The notes: generated by a model from the sequence alone, not told the origin. Positions 36,562 to 46,379 are shown, counted from the stretch's first letter. The stretch is DNA of 64,000 nt from Planctomycetota bacterium (GCA_021413735.1 JAIOPV010000245.1:1-64000), one strand, 5' to 3'. A program made the numbers and translations.

Positions 36562-37148
36562 TGGCCACAGACCGCTTCAACCCCTGGCGTGAGGCATTCC
36601 TGACACACGTTCAGCGGAAGTCGATTGGCGAACCACTCAAGGAAGCAGCCATCAAAGGCCAACTGACGAATTGGACCGCGTGTCTGACGGGAGCGGTCGT
36701 CAAATCATGCCATGCGCTCGGTTGGAACGCAGCAGGGAAGGGCCACAAGCTTGACCTACTGCCGCAGGCCGGTCAGGAGTACCTCGGTATCGACGTGATG
36801 GCGTTCGCGGGCGATGCGGCTGTTCGGTGGCCGTTTCCGCTTGCCGCGTTTGAACTGGAAAACAGCCCGAAAGATGATCGCGTCGCGTATTCGTTGTGGA
36901 AGGTGCTGTGCATTCAGGCGAAACTACGGGTCGTGTTTGCATACCGTACCGATTGGGAACAAGGTCGCAATCTGGTCAGCGCCGTGTGCGGCGACGTGAT
37001 CGGGAAGCTGTCACCCGAACAACGGACGACCATCAAGGGTCAGACCGTGATGGTCCTCGGTAACCGCGGGGAAGGCGACACCTTCCCGAACGGTTACTTC
37101 AAATTCTGGATGTTGAACACCAACCTCGGCCGCTTTGAAAAGCTCTGA
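36561..37148 (+). CDS. PD-(D/E)XK-like hypothetical protein of the Hma-like operon
   Basis: ATG 36561 overlaps the methylase stop as TGATG. The 195-aa product has EYLGIDVMAF and, 20 residues later, PFPLAAFELENSPKDDRVAY, the D...E-x-(E/N) spacing of restriction-endonuclease-like folds. SLWKVLCIQAKLRVVFAYR follows. The canonical lysine is not clear, so nuclease activity is uncertain. It lies 30 bases before the DUF499 gene. It may be the nuclease or an adaptor of the system. Confidence 0.65.
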   Translation: MATDRFNPWREAFLTHVQRKSIGEPLKEAAIKGQLTNWTACLTGAVVKSCHALGWNAAGKGHKLDLLPQAGQEYLGIDVMAFAGDAAVRWPFPLAAFELENSPKDDRVAYSLWKVLCIQAKLRVVFAYRTDWEQGRNLVSAVCGDVIGKLSPEQRTTIKGQTVMVLGNRGEGDTFPNGYFKFWMLNTNLGRFEKL

Positions 37149-37178
37149 AAATCGGCCACCTCGCCCTGGTAAACTCTC

Positions 37179-40139
37179 ATGGCCAAGTTGAAGCCCTGGT
37201 ACGACGTGGTGGAACTGCGGGAAGACCTGCGGGACAACCGCCCGATGGACGCCTCCGAGTTCGCGGTTCACTTGGATCAGATCCGAGCAGGGAACGCGCC
37301 GAAGGATTACACCGACCCGCAACGGTTCTTCGACCGCACGTTCGTCACCGGCAGTTTACTCGATCTGGCTTCGCAGGTGGTGCGGCGACTATCGGGCATC
37401 CAGGTCGAAACTTCGGCCGTGTTCAACATGGCCACGCAGTTCGGCGGCGGGAAGTCGCACTCGCTCACCGCGTTGTACCACCTTGCCAAGAACGGCGACA
37501 AAGCGAATCGTTGGAAGGGCGTCGAACGGATCTTACTGAAGGGCGATATCAAGCGTGTGCCCGAAGCTGCGGTCGCGGTTTTCATGGGCAAGGAATTCGA
37601 CTCGCTCACCGGACGCGGAGGCAGCGGGGAACCGAAACGGTTCACACCGTGGGGCGAGATCGCCTGGCAACTCGGTGGTGCGAAGTCGTTCGCCGCGATC
37701 GAGCAGCACGAGAAGGAGTTCATCGAGCCGAAGGGTGACGCGATCCGTGCAATGCTGCCGAAGGATCGGCCGGTGCTGATCCTGATGGACGAGATCATGA
37801 GTTACGTCAGCACCTACCGGAAGAAGGGGTACGGAGACCGGCTCTACAACTTCATCGACTGCCTCGCGGAAACGGCTCGCGGCGAAAAGAACGTGTCACT
37901 GGTCGTTTCCATCCCGGCTTCGGATCTGGAGTACACGACGGAGGACGAAGCCGACCAGTCGCGTTTCAAGAAGATGCTCGATCGGCTTGGCAAGGCGATC
38001 ATGATGTCGGCGGATACGGAGATGGCCGAGATCATCCGTCGTCGGCTCTTCGAGTGGAAGGAGATGCCCGAAGAGGGGAAGAAGACGGCGGCGGCGTATG
38101 CAGAGTGGGCAGTGGAACACGCGGGGGAACTGTCGGGGATCGACGCGGATACGGCACGCGACCGCTTCCTGGCGTCGTACCCGTTCCATCCGTCTGTGAT
38201 CTCGGTGTTCGAGCGGAAGTGGCAGGCTTTGCCGCGGTTCCAGCGAACTCGCGGTGTGCTTCGGTTACTGGCGTTGTGGGTGGCCCACAACCACCAGGAG
38301 GAACACCGCAAGGCAACGCGCGAGCCACTCGTGACGTTGGGGCTTGCCCCGCTTCAGAATCCGACGTTTCGTTCCGCCTTGATCGAACAACTCGGGAACG
38401 ACTCGCTCGAAATCCCGGTTACCACGGACATTATTGGCAAGAACGACGCCCACGCCATGCGGCTGGACAAGGAAGCGGACGAGGCGGTCAAGAAAGCTCA
38501 ATTGCATCGAAAGGTGGCGACGTCGATCTTCTTTGAGTCAAACGGCGGGATGAGCCAAGGAAGGGCTGACGCATCGGTTCCGGAGATCAGAACGGACGTG
38601 TTCGGGCCAGATTCCAACATGGCTGACCTCGACAACGTGCTGGAGGGGTTGGCGTCAACATGTTACTACCTGAACTGGGACCGCAACCGCTACCGATTCG
38701 GGCTATCGCCGAACTTGAACCAGATCCTCGTGAACCGCCGCGGGGCGGTTCAGGCCAAGGCCATCGACGAGCGCATTCGCCAGCAAACGCAAAAGATCTT
38801 CGACAAGCACTCCCCCTCGGTGGAAGGCTCGAAGCACATCGAACGGAAATACTCACCGACGCGGAGCAACGACGTTCCTAACCGTGCGGTGCTGACTCTC
38901 GTAGTCCTGGGATTCGACACACCGAACGGCGATAAGAAGACGACTGACTTGATGGAGTTGGTCGTTCGGGATTGCGGATCGAGCGGGCGAACCTGCAAGT
39001 CGGCGTTGATCTTCGCCGTTCCGGATATCGGCGACGCCGTTCGCACTCAGGCTCGAAACGCTCTGGCGTGGGAAGACATTGACGACGACGACGACACCAA
39101 GAAACGGATCGACGAGGGGCAACGACGCCTCCTTCAACGGAACCTGGATAACGCCCGCCGCGACCTGGATGAAGCGATCTTCCGCACGTACCACCACATC
39201 CACTTACTCGGCAAGGATAACAACCTTCGGGCGATCGACTTGGGGGCAATCACGTCGAGTTCCGGGGGCAGCATTGTGGAACTAATCCTTCGGGAACTGG
39301 AACGAACCGACGAGATCACCACGGGGATTATCCCTGCCAAGTTGGTGAGATATTGGCCGCAGGTCAGCGAATGGTCCACGAAGGCCGCACGCGATGCGTT
39401 CTACTCTTCGCCTCAACTTCCGCGACTGATGAATCCGGAATCCATCAAGAGAACAATCGCGGACGGCGTGACGCAGGGGCTTCTCGGGTACGCAGGGCGG
39501 GGCACAAATGGACGGTTGAAGCTGTTGAAGTTCAAGGAGGCGTTGGCAGAGGGCGAGGTTGAACTCTCGGATGATGTATTCGTCTTAAAAGCCGAGGATG
39601 CACAGAAACTTCTGGAACCCCCGCGGCTCGCAAATCTGACAGTCAGGCCAGACCACGTCGTGGTCAAGCCCGGCGAGCAGGTAGCTTATACCTGTTCTCC
39701 CCTCGATCAGTACGGGAACGTATACCCCAGCCCTGCGATGAACTGGTCTGCGACTGGTGGCACAATGACACCCGAAGGCATTTACACTGCTGGCGCGACG
39801 GGCGGAATTCACACCGTGAGGATCGCATCTGGTGGGCTTGAGGCGATCGTTGAAGTGCGAGTGCGGACTGAGGATCATGGGCCGAGCGATGACACAGGCA
39901 TCCCGACTATTGAAACGAAGCCCGGCAAACGCACAATTCGCTGGCGTGGTACGGTTCCGCCGCAGAAGTGGATGAACTTCTACACCAAGGTTCTGACTCG
40001 GTTCGCCTCATCGCCGGACTTGAAACTGGAAGTGTCGTTCGAGATCACGATGGACCGCGAACAGGCCGTGGCGAAGGCCGACGAAACCCGTAGCGGGTTG
40101 AAAGAGTTGGGACTGGATGACAATGTGTCGCAGAGTTGA
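37179..40139 (+). CDS. DUF499 ATPase with C-terminal Ig-like domain (Hma-like ATPase)
   Basis: The 986-aa protein begins MAKLKPWYDVVELREDLRDN. Walker A is QFGGGKSHSL (K92) and Walker B is PVLILMDEIMSYV near 200. TGSLLDLASQVVRRL and IPASDLEYTTEDEADQSRF are characteristic DUF499 blocks. Near residues 806-895 sits a bacterial Ig-like beta domain (NLTVRPDHVVVKPGEQVAYT, PEGIYTAGATGGIHTVRIA), unusual for a cytoplasmic ATPase; it probably mediates protein binding. DUF499 proteins accompany DUF1156 methylases in defence islands. The gene ends the operon and is apparently intact. Confidence 0.85.
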   Translation: MAKLKPWYDVVELREDLRDNRPMDASEFAVHLDQIRAGNAPKDYTDPQRFFDRTFVTGSLLDLASQVVRRLSGIQVETSAVFNMATQFGGGKSHSLTALYHLAKNGDKANRWKGVERILLKGDIKRVPEAAVAVFMGKEFDSLTGRGGSGEPKRFTPWGEIAWQLGGAKSFAAIEQHEKEFIEPKGDAIRAMLPKDRPVLILMDEIMSYVSTYRKKGYGDRLYNFIDCLAETARGEKNVSLVVSIPASDLEYTTEDEADQSRFKKMLDRLGKAIMMSADTEMAEIIRRRLFEWKEMPEEGKKTAAAYAEWAVEHAGELSGIDADTARDRFLASYPFHPSVISVFERKWQALPRFQRTRGVLRLLALWVAHNHQEEHRKATREPLVTLGLAPLQNPTFRSALIEQLGNDSLEIPVTTDIIGKNDAHAMRLDKEADEAVKKAQLHRKVATSIFFESNGGMSQGRADASVPEIRTDVFGPDSNMADLDNVLEGLASTCYYLNWDRNRYRFGLSPNLNQILVNRRGAVQAKAIDERIRQQTQKIFDKHSPSVEGSKHIERKYSPTRSNDVPNRAVLTLVVLGFDTPNGDKKTTDLMELVVRDCGSSGRTCKSALIFAVPDIGDAVRTQARNALAWEDIDDDDDTKKRIDEGQRRLLQRNLDNARRDLDEAIFRTYHHIHLLGKDNNLRAIDLGAITSSSGGSIVELILRELERTDEITTGIIPAKLVRYWPQVSEWSTKAARDAFYSSPQLPRLMNPESIKRTIADGVTQGLLGYAGRGTNGRLKLLKFKEALAEGEVELSDDVFVLKAEDAQKLLEPPRLANLTVRPDHVVVKPGEQVAYTCSPLDQYGNVYPSPAMNWSATGGTMTPEGIYTAGATGGIHTVRIASGGLEAIVEVRVRTEDHGPSDDTGIPTIETKPGKRTIRWRGTVPPQKWMNFYTKVLTRFASSPDLKLEVSFEITMDREQAVAKADETRSGLKELGLDDNVSQS

Positions 40140-40292
40140 CGTTCGTGCAGAAACGCACCGATGAGTTTCTCGCAGCGGACATCACCCGATGGAAGTCTCA
40201 AGATGGCGGGTTACTTCAGGTCTGGGTCGGGCAAGGTGACCTTACTTCAAGTCACGTTGGCGGACCAACAACGGCCATGAAGAGATAGCATC

Positions 40293-40460
40293 GTGAAGAC
40301 TTACCCAGTCGAGTTCACATTTGTGATTCGGAGCTTCAGGGACGAAGGGAAGGCAGAGCCCGCTCACGCGAACAAGCCACGTCAGGTCCGACGGAAACTG
40401 ACCCGCCGGTCGAAGCGACAGACGACCTGTATGCCGGCCCCGTGGCAGAAAACAGAGTAG
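40293..40460 (+). CDS. Small basic protein, 55 aa, associated with the direct repeat
   Basis: GTG 40293 opens MKTYPVEFTFVIRSFRDEGK and ends with the basic RRKLTRRSKRQTTCMPAPWQ segment before TAG 40458-40460. The last ~25 codons are the repeat that is also found at 27816, where the same frame is preserved but the upstream half is lost. It may be a small protein of the mobile unit. No family was recognised. Confidence 0.4.
   Translation: MKTYPVEFTFVIRSFRDEGKAEPAHANKPRQVRRKLTRRSKRQTTCMPAPWQKTE
40395..40442 (+). repeat. Right copy of the 48-bp direct repeat
   Basis: 44/48 identical to 27816-27863, same orientation; weaker similarity continues to about 40480. The two copies lie 12.6 kb apart and enclose the whole helicase/DUF262/methylase/ATPase operon, with no such sequence elsewhere in the window. 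Confidence 0.65.
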
Positions 40461-40536
40461 CGGAGCGAACGCGACACATCCTAAACACGATCCAACTCAC
40501 CGTGCCATCACGGGTGGCGTCGGAGTCGTACACCCT

Positions 40537-40684
40537 CAGCCGATTCCCCGGCTGACCACCGCAGACGACGATCCGCCCACATCCGTCGTCGCAGTCGCGC
40601 GAGATAGAGGCTTACGAACCTCGCTGGTAAGGAACCCTGGGCCTTCCCTCGCCCGAGCCAAACGAGGGACGGTGCGAAAGCACC
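40537..40684 (+). ncRNA. Candidate structured RNA (four consecutive hairpins)
   Basis: Four stems are visible in order: CAGCCG/CGGCTG (40537-40554), GACGACG/CGTCGTC (40564-40590), CCCTCG/CGAGGG (40646-40668) and GGTGC-GAAA-GCACC (40671-40684). The last has a GNRA tetraloop. No open frame with a start covers them convincingly. An A-rich single-stranded-looking tract follows. No known RNA family was recognised. Confidence 0.35.
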
Positions 40685-41438
40685 AACGCCATGAGCTGAT
40701 GAAAACCTAGAAGTAGAATAAGAAGACGAGAAGATCAAAGAACACAACCAAAACTATCCAGAAGAAGTACCATAAACATACACTAAACGAACAGAAGAAG
40801 AACCAACGATACCCAAGTCGAAAGTACCTGTCCAAACGGACAGATAAAGAGTCCTTCCCAGAGTCAAAACTGGGGAGGATTCGTCGTTTCCACCTTCAAA
40901 TAAGCCAGGTCAAAGCCGTGAGGATCTGACCTGGAAAGCGGTTCCTCAAGATCCGCATCGACCACGCCGACTGCCGCGTGCACATGACCAGCAAGCACGC
41001 CCGAATCCGGAAACACTGCGGTCCGATCAGCGTCAAGGACACGGATGCAAGGATCAACCCGTTGGACCTGGACGCCGGGTTCCGCTTCATGTCGACCCTC
41101 CGAGAACGCGAGCAACGCGGCCCCTCAGACGTCGGTCGATGTGGCCCAAGCATCCAAAGTGATTGTTCTCACGAGCAAGGCTGGGTTGTAAAACTACTTT
41201 ACCGTCCGCGAGGCTCTGATCCTGACGGACGTGCCGACCTGATCCGCGGGTGCGAGAGGCTGGCCCGGCAAACCTACCGAAGGAAGCGATTAAGGTTTGC
41301 CCGCGGCAGACCAACTGGGCGACAACGGTGATGAGAACAACAACTACATCACACCATGGCGATCCACGACAGAAGCGAAAAGGCTTGGGAGCGCAGACCG
41401 ATTCAGTCAAGACTGCTCACCCGAAGGACACGGCTGAT

Positions 41439-42848
41439 ATGACGACCGCGAGCATTCCAACGGCCAAGCCGGCGCAGGTTGCTCACCTTGCCAGCAAGAT
41501 CATCAGCGTACGGGAATTGCTCGCCGACATGGCGATTGCCATACCCCAGTATCAGCGTCCTTACAAATGGACTGGCAAGAACATTACCCAATTGTTCTCC
41601 GATATCACGATCCACAAGGATAAGTCCTCATACCGGTTGGGAACGATTGTGTTCCATCAGGACGGGGAGCGGAAAAACATCGTGGATGGCCAGCAGCGGA
41701 CCATCAGCCTGCTGCTGACTGCCCGTGCCTTGATTAAACGCCGCAGCGAAAAGGAACTCGATCGAAAAGACCTGAACGAGCAGTTGGGAGAACTTGAAGG
41801 GAGGATGGTGAACCCCAGCTTTGAAAGCGAGATTTCCAAGTTCAACATTCACAACAACTACTTTGAGATTCTCCGCATCGTCTCCCGCTCGGACTTTACT
41901 GAGGAGCATATCGACTTCCTGTTGAACAAATGCCAGGTAGTCACCGTGGCACTGAACGATGTCTCGGAAGCGTTCCAGTTTTTCGACTCGCAGAATGCGC
42001 GAGGTCGGGACCTGGAGCCCCACGATCTTCTGAAGGCGTATCATCTGCGTGAGTTCGGCGCGAGCGACGACTCCTCGAAAACCAGCACGGTGGCCTGCTG
42101 GGAAAACAGTGACACCACTGAACTGGCTTCTCTCTTCTCGCAGTATCTGTACCGCATCCGGAACTGGTCCCGGGGGGCTTCGGCCCGTTACTTCGGCAAG
42201 GATGACACGGCGTTGTTCAAGGGCGTTAATATCGAGACAATCGGCAACTTCCCCTATGTGGAACAATTGCGGATCGCCCATCATTTTGTCGATCAGTACA
42301 ACGGGCAGTATGAGCGCAGGATTGACGGCCGTGCCTTGGGTTTTCCCTTCCACCTGGATCAAATCATCATAAATGGCCGCCGCTTCTTTGAACTGACGAG
42401 CCATTATCAGGAACTGGTTTCGCGGATTAGTGACGAATCCAAGCGCGATCACGAACTGGTCGGCCCCGAAGGGCTCGATGGTTATGCCCAGAAGATAATG
42501 GGCACGATCAACAGTTACCCGGCGAAGAACCGCACGGGAGACTGTTATGTCCGGGCGATCTTCGACTGCCTGCTGATCTACTACATCGACAAATTCGGCC
42601 TCACAGAAATCTCCCGGGCGATAGAGAAGATCTTCATCTGGGCCTACAGTCTGCGCTTGCAGATGCAAGTGGTCCAGCTTGCCACCATGGACAACTACGT
42701 GTTGGATAACAATCTGTTCAGGCGGATCAAAGAGGCCACCCGCCCCGCTGACTTCATCAACTGCAGCCTCCCTGTCCTCGCAGGGATGAAATCAACCAAA
42801 ACCGAGGAGATCGAGGCTCTGTTCAAGCAAATGAGGTATTATGAGTGA
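41439..42848 (+). CDS. DUF262 family protein (GmrS-like), first of a pair
   Basis: From ATG 41439 the 469-aa protein has the DUF262 motifs [36 protein letters not shown] and [16 protein letters not shown]. These form the ParB-like NTP-binding core of GmrSD-type systems. No HNH-like C-terminal motif is present. The next gene starts eight bases before this one ends and encodes the nuclease-bearing relative, so the two probably form a complex. Family members restrict modified phage DNA; the specificity here is unknown. The frame is open further upstream but without a good start. Confidence 0.8.
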   Translation: MTTASIPTAKPAQVAHLASKIISVRELLADMAIAIPQYQRPYKWTGKNITQLFSDITIHKDKSSYRLGTIVFHQDGERKNIVDGQQRTISLLLTARALIKRRSEKELDRKDLNEQLGELEGRMVNPSFESEISKFNIHNNYFEILRIVSRSDFTEEHIDFLLNKCQVVTVALNDVSEAFQFFDSQNARGRDLEPHDLLKAYHLREFGASDDSSKTSTVACWENSDTTELASLFSQYLYRIRNWSRGASARYFGKDDTALFKGVNIETIGNFPYVEQLRIAHHFVDQYNGQYERRIDGRALGFPFHLDQIIINGRRFFELTSHYQELVSRISDESKRDHELVGPEGLDGYAQKIMGTINSYPAKNRTGDCYVRAIFDCLLIYYIDKFGLTEISRAIEKIFIWAYSLRLQMQVVQLATMDNYVLDNNLFRRIKEATRPADFINCSLPVLAGMKSTKTEEIEALFKQMRYYE

Positions 42849-44817
42849 CGACATCTCCCAGCTTTCCATCAAGGAACTCTTGAACGGCGGGGTGGACTAC
42901 GTCATCCCGATGTATCAACGCAACTACGCGTGGGACGAAGGCGAGATCACGCAGTTGATTCAAGACGTCATCGACTATTTGCCTGAGGGGCGGAATTACT
43001 ACATCGGCACGCTGGTGGTTTACGAACGCAAGGATTCCAAACCGACTGTTTTCGAAACGATCGACGGCCAGCAGCGGCTGACGACCTTGTCCCTGCTGGC
43101 GTCGTATCTGAAGAACACGAAGGCCGCCGATTTGTCCTGGTATAAGCAACTGCGGATTCACTTTGACAGCCGAGAGCACTCTCGCACCACCTTTGCCGCG
43201 ATCTTCGAAGGGAACTTCAAGGAAGACCCTTCCGAGGTGTTGGTTGAGAAGGAGATTAACACCGCTATTCTCAATGGCTACCGGCTCATCCAGAAAATCC
43301 TGCCGCAGAAACTGAAAGAGAACCGGCTCAAAGAGGAGCAGTTCGCTGATTTCTTGTTTGGCAGTGTGCAGATCATGCGGGTGAAGGTGCCGGCTGACAC
43401 TGATTTGAACCACTACTTCGAGATCATGAACAACCGGGGCGAGCAACTGGAAAAACACGAGGTGCTCAAATCCCGGATGATGGAAGTGCTCAATGGGATC
43501 GAGAACCCTGCGGAGCGTGAACAGAGCCAGAATTGCCTCCATGCCGTATGGGAGGCCTGTGCCAACATGGAACGGTATGTGCAAATGGGATTCGCTCCCA
43601 GCCAGCGCTGTGCGATTTTTGGAGGCAAGGACTGGGGGCGATTTGAGGTGACCGATTTCGATGGGCTGCGGGAGTCGCTGACAAGGTCAGAGGATGATGG
43701 CTCCACGCGGAGCATTTCCCAAACACTCGATGAGATTATTGCCGAAGCCAAAGGGGGTAACGAAACGGACGACAAGGAGGAGGAGTCCCCCGAGCGATTC
43801 AACACGGTCATCAACTTCGCGAACTTCCTCCTACATGTGTTGCGTGTCACGACTGAGAAGGACATCCCTCTCGATGACAAACGGCTCATTTCCACCTTTG
43901 AAGAGCATGTGCTCAAGGGGCAGGACGCTATTGCGAGAGTGAAGCGATTCACCTTCAGCCTGCTCCGGTGCAAATACCTTTTCGATCAGTATGTGATCAA
44001 AAGAGAGTTCATCAAAGGAACAGACCGCTGGAGCCTCAAGCGCTTCAAGTGGAAGGACGGCGGGAAAAAAAGTCAATCAGGGCGGGGAAACTACGTGAAT
44101 AGCTTTGGGGACGAAGAAGGCAACGGGGGCGACAACCGGAGGATCTTGATGCTCCTTTCAGCCTTCCATGTCTCAACGCCAACCCTGGTTTACAAACACT
44201 GGCTGAATGCAGCACTGCATCATCTCTTCCACGCCGAGGAAATCCGTGCGATGAGCTACCTGGGATACTTGGAATCAGTGTCGAAGGCGTTTGTGTTCGA
44301 CCGGTTTCTGGCTCCAGATGGTGGCGCTGATTACTTCGACATGATCTATCGGAATAAGGGAGTCTGCCAGACAAGTCGTGCGAGTGTTTCGGACGAGTGC
44401 CTGAAGTCCCGGCTGGCATTCGGTAACATCGAAAACAATCTGGTTTTCAACTTCCTGGATTATCTGCTTTGGTGTGAGCCTGGGGCAACAGAACCCGTCA
44501 AATCCTACGAGTTCACTTTCCGCAGCTCGGTGGAGCACTACTATCCGCAGCATCCCATGCCCGGCCATGATCCATTACCGTGCGAGGTGCTCAACGCATT
44601 CGGCAATCTTTGCCTGATCAGCCACAGCAAGAACTCGCGGCTCAGCAATTTCATGCCGCAAACGAAGAAGGAATACTACCAGACTAACACTCTCGATAGC
44701 GTGAAGCAGCACCTGATGATGAAGTTTGATCGTTGGGATGCTGAGAGCATTGCCCAGCATGATAAAGCAATGAAGAACGTGCTGCTGAATAGCCTTCAAG
44801 ACAGCCGGAACGCATAG
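42841..44817 (+). CDS. DUF262-DUF1524 protein (GmrSD-like), second of a pair
   Basis: The 658-aa protein contains [20 protein letters not shown] and [18 protein letters not shown] in the N-terminal DUF262 part. The C-terminal DUF1524-type part has [11 protein letters not shown] (near 561) and [19 protein letters not shown], the His-Me-finger nuclease signature. A central acidic linker is rich in Asp/Glu. It overlaps the preceding DUF262 gene in another frame, which implies translational coupling. Two adjacent DUF262 proteins, one with and one without the nuclease part, suggest a heteromeric restriction factor. Confidence 0.85.
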   Translation: MSDDISQLSIKELLNGGVDYVIPMYQRNYAWDEGEITQLIQDVIDYLPEGRNYYIGTLVVYERKDSKPTVFETIDGQQRLTTLSLLASYLKNTKAADLSWYKQLRIHFDSREHSRTTFAAIFEGNFKEDPSEVLVEKEINTAILNGYRLIQKILPQKLKENRLKEEQFADFLFGSVQIMRVKVPADTDLNHYFEIMNNRGEQLEKHEVLKSRMMEVLNGIENPAEREQSQNCLHAVWEACANMERYVQMGFAPSQRCAIFGGKDWGRFEVTDFDGLRESLTRSEDDGSTRSISQTLDEIIAEAKGGNETDDKEEESPERFNTVINFANFLLHVLRVTTEKDIPLDDKRLISTFEEHVLKGQDAIARVKRFTFSLLRCKYLFDQYVIKREFIKGTDRWSLKRFKWKDGGKKSQSGRGNYVNSFGDEEGNGGDNRRILMLLSAFHVSTPTLVYKHWLNAALHHLFHAEEIRAMSYLGYLESVSKAFVFDRFLAPDGGADYFDMIYRNKGVCQTSRASVSDECLKSRLAFGNIENNLVFNFLDYLLWCEPGATEPVKSYEFTFRSSVEHYYPQHPMPGHDPLPCEVLNAFGNLCLISHSKNSRLSNFMPQTKKEYYQTNTLDSVKQHLMMKFDRWDAESIAQHDKAMKNVLLNSLQDSRNA

Positions 44818-45148
44818 CGCGGAACCGCGTCATTGCCTGGATTCCAGACCCAGCACGCCCACGATTGCCTCGGATCGCTGTAGAAATTGATGCTGCACGC
44901 CCCAGTCCAACACCTTGATACTCTTCGGTCGTTGTTGCTGTGTCTACGGCAGCAAACCCAATTGAACGCTGCCCCAAGTCGTTCGCTCCCAAACGGCTGC
45001 CACCCCTCGCACGTCAACCATCCCAGAACACCGGTCGAGTGAACGGCCCAGCAACACCCGCAACGTCGGGTGGGTGCTGAGGCAGGGCCCTGTCATTCTC
45101 GACGGGTCCGGACGCTGAACAACCCGTCGATCCCTGACGCCCCCAAGA

Positions 45149-45216
45149 AATCCCAGACATTCTGCTGACCTCCTACAGACCTACATGGACCGCGGGTAGC
45201 TACTCATGTCTGGGAT
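45149..45216 (+). repeat. Leader repeat, copy 1
   Basis: Begins AATCCCAGACATT and runs through CTGACCTCCTA and GTAGCTACTCATGTC. In this copy ATCCCAGACAT (45150-45160) and ATGTCTGGGAT (45206-45216) are exact reverse complements, so the ends can pair. No gene follows directly. Confidence 0.65.
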
Positions 45217-45286
45217 GAGGCGCACCCGTGTGAATCTTTACGTGTCCGGACCCCAAAGAATCGTAGATCCCGACCACCTCACGAAC

Positions 45287-45408
45287 AATCCCAGACATTT
45301 CACTGACCAGCTAGAGAACTACAAAGAGCCGCAAGTAGATACTCATGTCCTCCGACGGGCGAGGTCACGGGTGCATCCGTGACCTCGCTGAATTCCCGCC
45401 GAAGGACA
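45287..45408 (+). repeat. Leader repeat, copy 2, with long hairpin, upstream of the 45475 gene
   Basis: After the AATCCCAGACATTT block comes a hairpin. Outer pairing is TGTCCT (45346-45351) with AGGACA (45403-45408), the middle is CG-CGGG with CCCG-CG, and the inner stem is a perfect 12-bp GCGAGGTCACGG/CCGTGACCTCGC (45359-45370 and 45377-45388). The gene at 45475 starts 66 bases later. Confidence 0.7.
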
Positions 45409-45474
45409 GAGTCAGGTCCACGTCACCACCCGTGGAACCCTGAAACAGTCCAGGTGGAAATACCGGAGGACAGA

Positions 45475-45933
45475 ATGCTTTCATCTCCAACACTTAAATG
45501 GTCGCAAGATGAATCGGGAACAGTCCTGGCTCCGCCGAGCGGACAACGCAACTTGATCCAACGGGCACTCGCCCTTGCAGACCTCATGGAACTGTTCTTC
45601 AACTCGTACGAAAGTTTACTCGACGAGTGTATTCCGTATTCAAACAGTAAGACCAGCCGGGACTCAGACAGGAAGGACGTGAGTACGCACTGTGCGATCT
45701 GGAAAGAACTCGATGAGGAACGAAAGTATCTGCTCGACCATCTCGCTCACCGCGTCCGTGTGCTCCTCCAGACGCTCGACGATCCGGAAATCGACCGTTT
45801 AGTTGATATCGAGGAACTCTGGCAGGATGAATCCCTGCATTCTGAGATGCACATCAACAAACTTGCGGAGAGCTATCCGAGTTCTAAAGAGCTGGTTTTA
45901 GCGGCTAAACGGCTGTACTTTGTGAATCAATAA
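45475..45933 (+). CDS. Hypothetical protein, 152 aa
   Basis: ATG 45475 follows CCGGAGGACAG. The acidic, helical product (MLSSPTLKWSQDESGTVLAP) contains LFFNSYESLLDECIPYSNSK and ends LAAKRLYFVNQ. No family was recognised. It lies just downstream of the copy 2 hairpin and upstream of a terminator, forming a self-contained unit like the one at 46442. Confidence 0.6.
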   Translation: MLSSPTLKWSQDESGTVLAPPSGQRNLIQRALALADLMELFFNSYESLLDECIPYSNSKTSRDSDRKDVSTHCAIWKELDEERKYLLDHLAHRVRVLLQTLDDPEIDRLVDIEELWQDESLHSEMHINKLAESYPSSKELVLAAKRLYFVNQ

Positions 45934-46033
45934 TCATCCAGATTGCTTCATAGTAAACTGGATTTGTTGAGTGATTCGGGAACTTCGATCTGACATTCCG
46001 ATGATCCCGAATTCCTCCCTGCTACCCACTCAG

Positions 46034-46057
46034 ACGCATCAACTCCGGTTGATGCGT
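46034..46057 (+). terminator. Intrinsic terminator-like hairpin after the 152-aa gene
   Basis: ACGCATCAAC (46034-46043) pairs perfectly with GTTGATGCGT (46048-46057) around a TCCG loop, followed by TCTTTCGTT. It lies 100 bases after the stop codon at 45933. Confidence 0.6.
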
Positions 46058-46066
46058 TCTTTCGTT

Positions 46067-46141
46067 ATGAGTCAACTTTCAACCGATGACTTCGCACCGC
46101 AAGTCGTAACTAACGTTGAAAAGGGCAATCCCGCAGAGTGA
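46067..46141 (+). CDS. Possible very small ORF (24 aa)
   Basis: ATG 46067 to TGA 46139-46141 encodes MSQLSTDDFAPQVVTNVEKG plus four residues, between two terminator hairpins. There is no clear ribosome-binding site. It is listed only because it sits in its own apparent transcription unit. Confidence 0.2.
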   Translation: MSQLSTDDFAPQVVTNVEKGNPAE

Positions 46142-46193
46142 ATCGGGAACGTACCAACTGACTCTCCGCCATTCCTGATCCACGCCATGCCCG

Positions 46194-46222
46194 GACGCCC
46201 GACGATTTTCCGGTCGGGCGTC
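46194..46222 (+). terminator. Intrinsic terminator
   Basis: GACGCCCGAC (46194-46203) and GTCGGGCGTC (46213-46222) form a perfect 10-bp stem followed by TTGTTTTCC. What transcript it ends is unclear; only a 24-codon ORF precedes it. Confidence 0.7.
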
Positions 46223-46259
46223 TTGTTTTCCTGCCCGCCGATCCCTCCCATCTCCAAGA

Positions 46260-46379
46260 AATCCCAGACATTTCGCTGACCTCCTAGAGAACTACAGACC
46301 AGCGAGTATGTACCCCTGTCCTCCGGCGGTGGGATGCATGGGTCGCTCCCATCTCCCGCTTAAGCCCGCTGAAGGACAG
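46260..46379 (+). repeat. Leader repeat, copy 3, with hairpin, upstream of the 46442 gene
   Basis: Begins AATCCCAGACATTTCGCTGA. The outer stem CTGTCCT (46316-46322)/AGGACAG (46373-46379) matches copy 2. The inner stem differs in sequence (GGGA/TCCC and ATGGG/CCCAT) but keeps pairing, which suggests that the structure is conserved. Confidence 0.7.

Larger units (their letters stand above)
40140..41438. other. 1.3-kb region without a large gene: repeat, hairpins, A-rich tract
   Basis: It holds the small ORF at 40293, the right direct repeat, and a row of hairpins (40537-40684). From about 40690 to 40860 comes a tract extremely rich in A and poor in T on the + strand. From 40864 to 41330 a frame reads ARIRKHCGPISVKDTDARIN and onward without a recognised family, possibly a gene remnant. 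Confidence 0.5.
44818..45474. other. Intergenic region carrying two leader-repeat copies
   Basis: No gene is supported. It contains the first and second copies of the leader repeat described below (45149 and 45287). The rest, 44818-45148, has no recognised feature. Confidence 0.5.

Noticed and set aside
40537-40690. Group II intron or retron RNA
   Set aside because: No reverse transcriptase gene nearby and no recognised intron 5' end or domain V.
40508-40747. Minus-strand frame (79 codons) over the hairpin row
   Set aside because: Better explained as a by-product of the stem-rich sequence; no ribosome-binding site.
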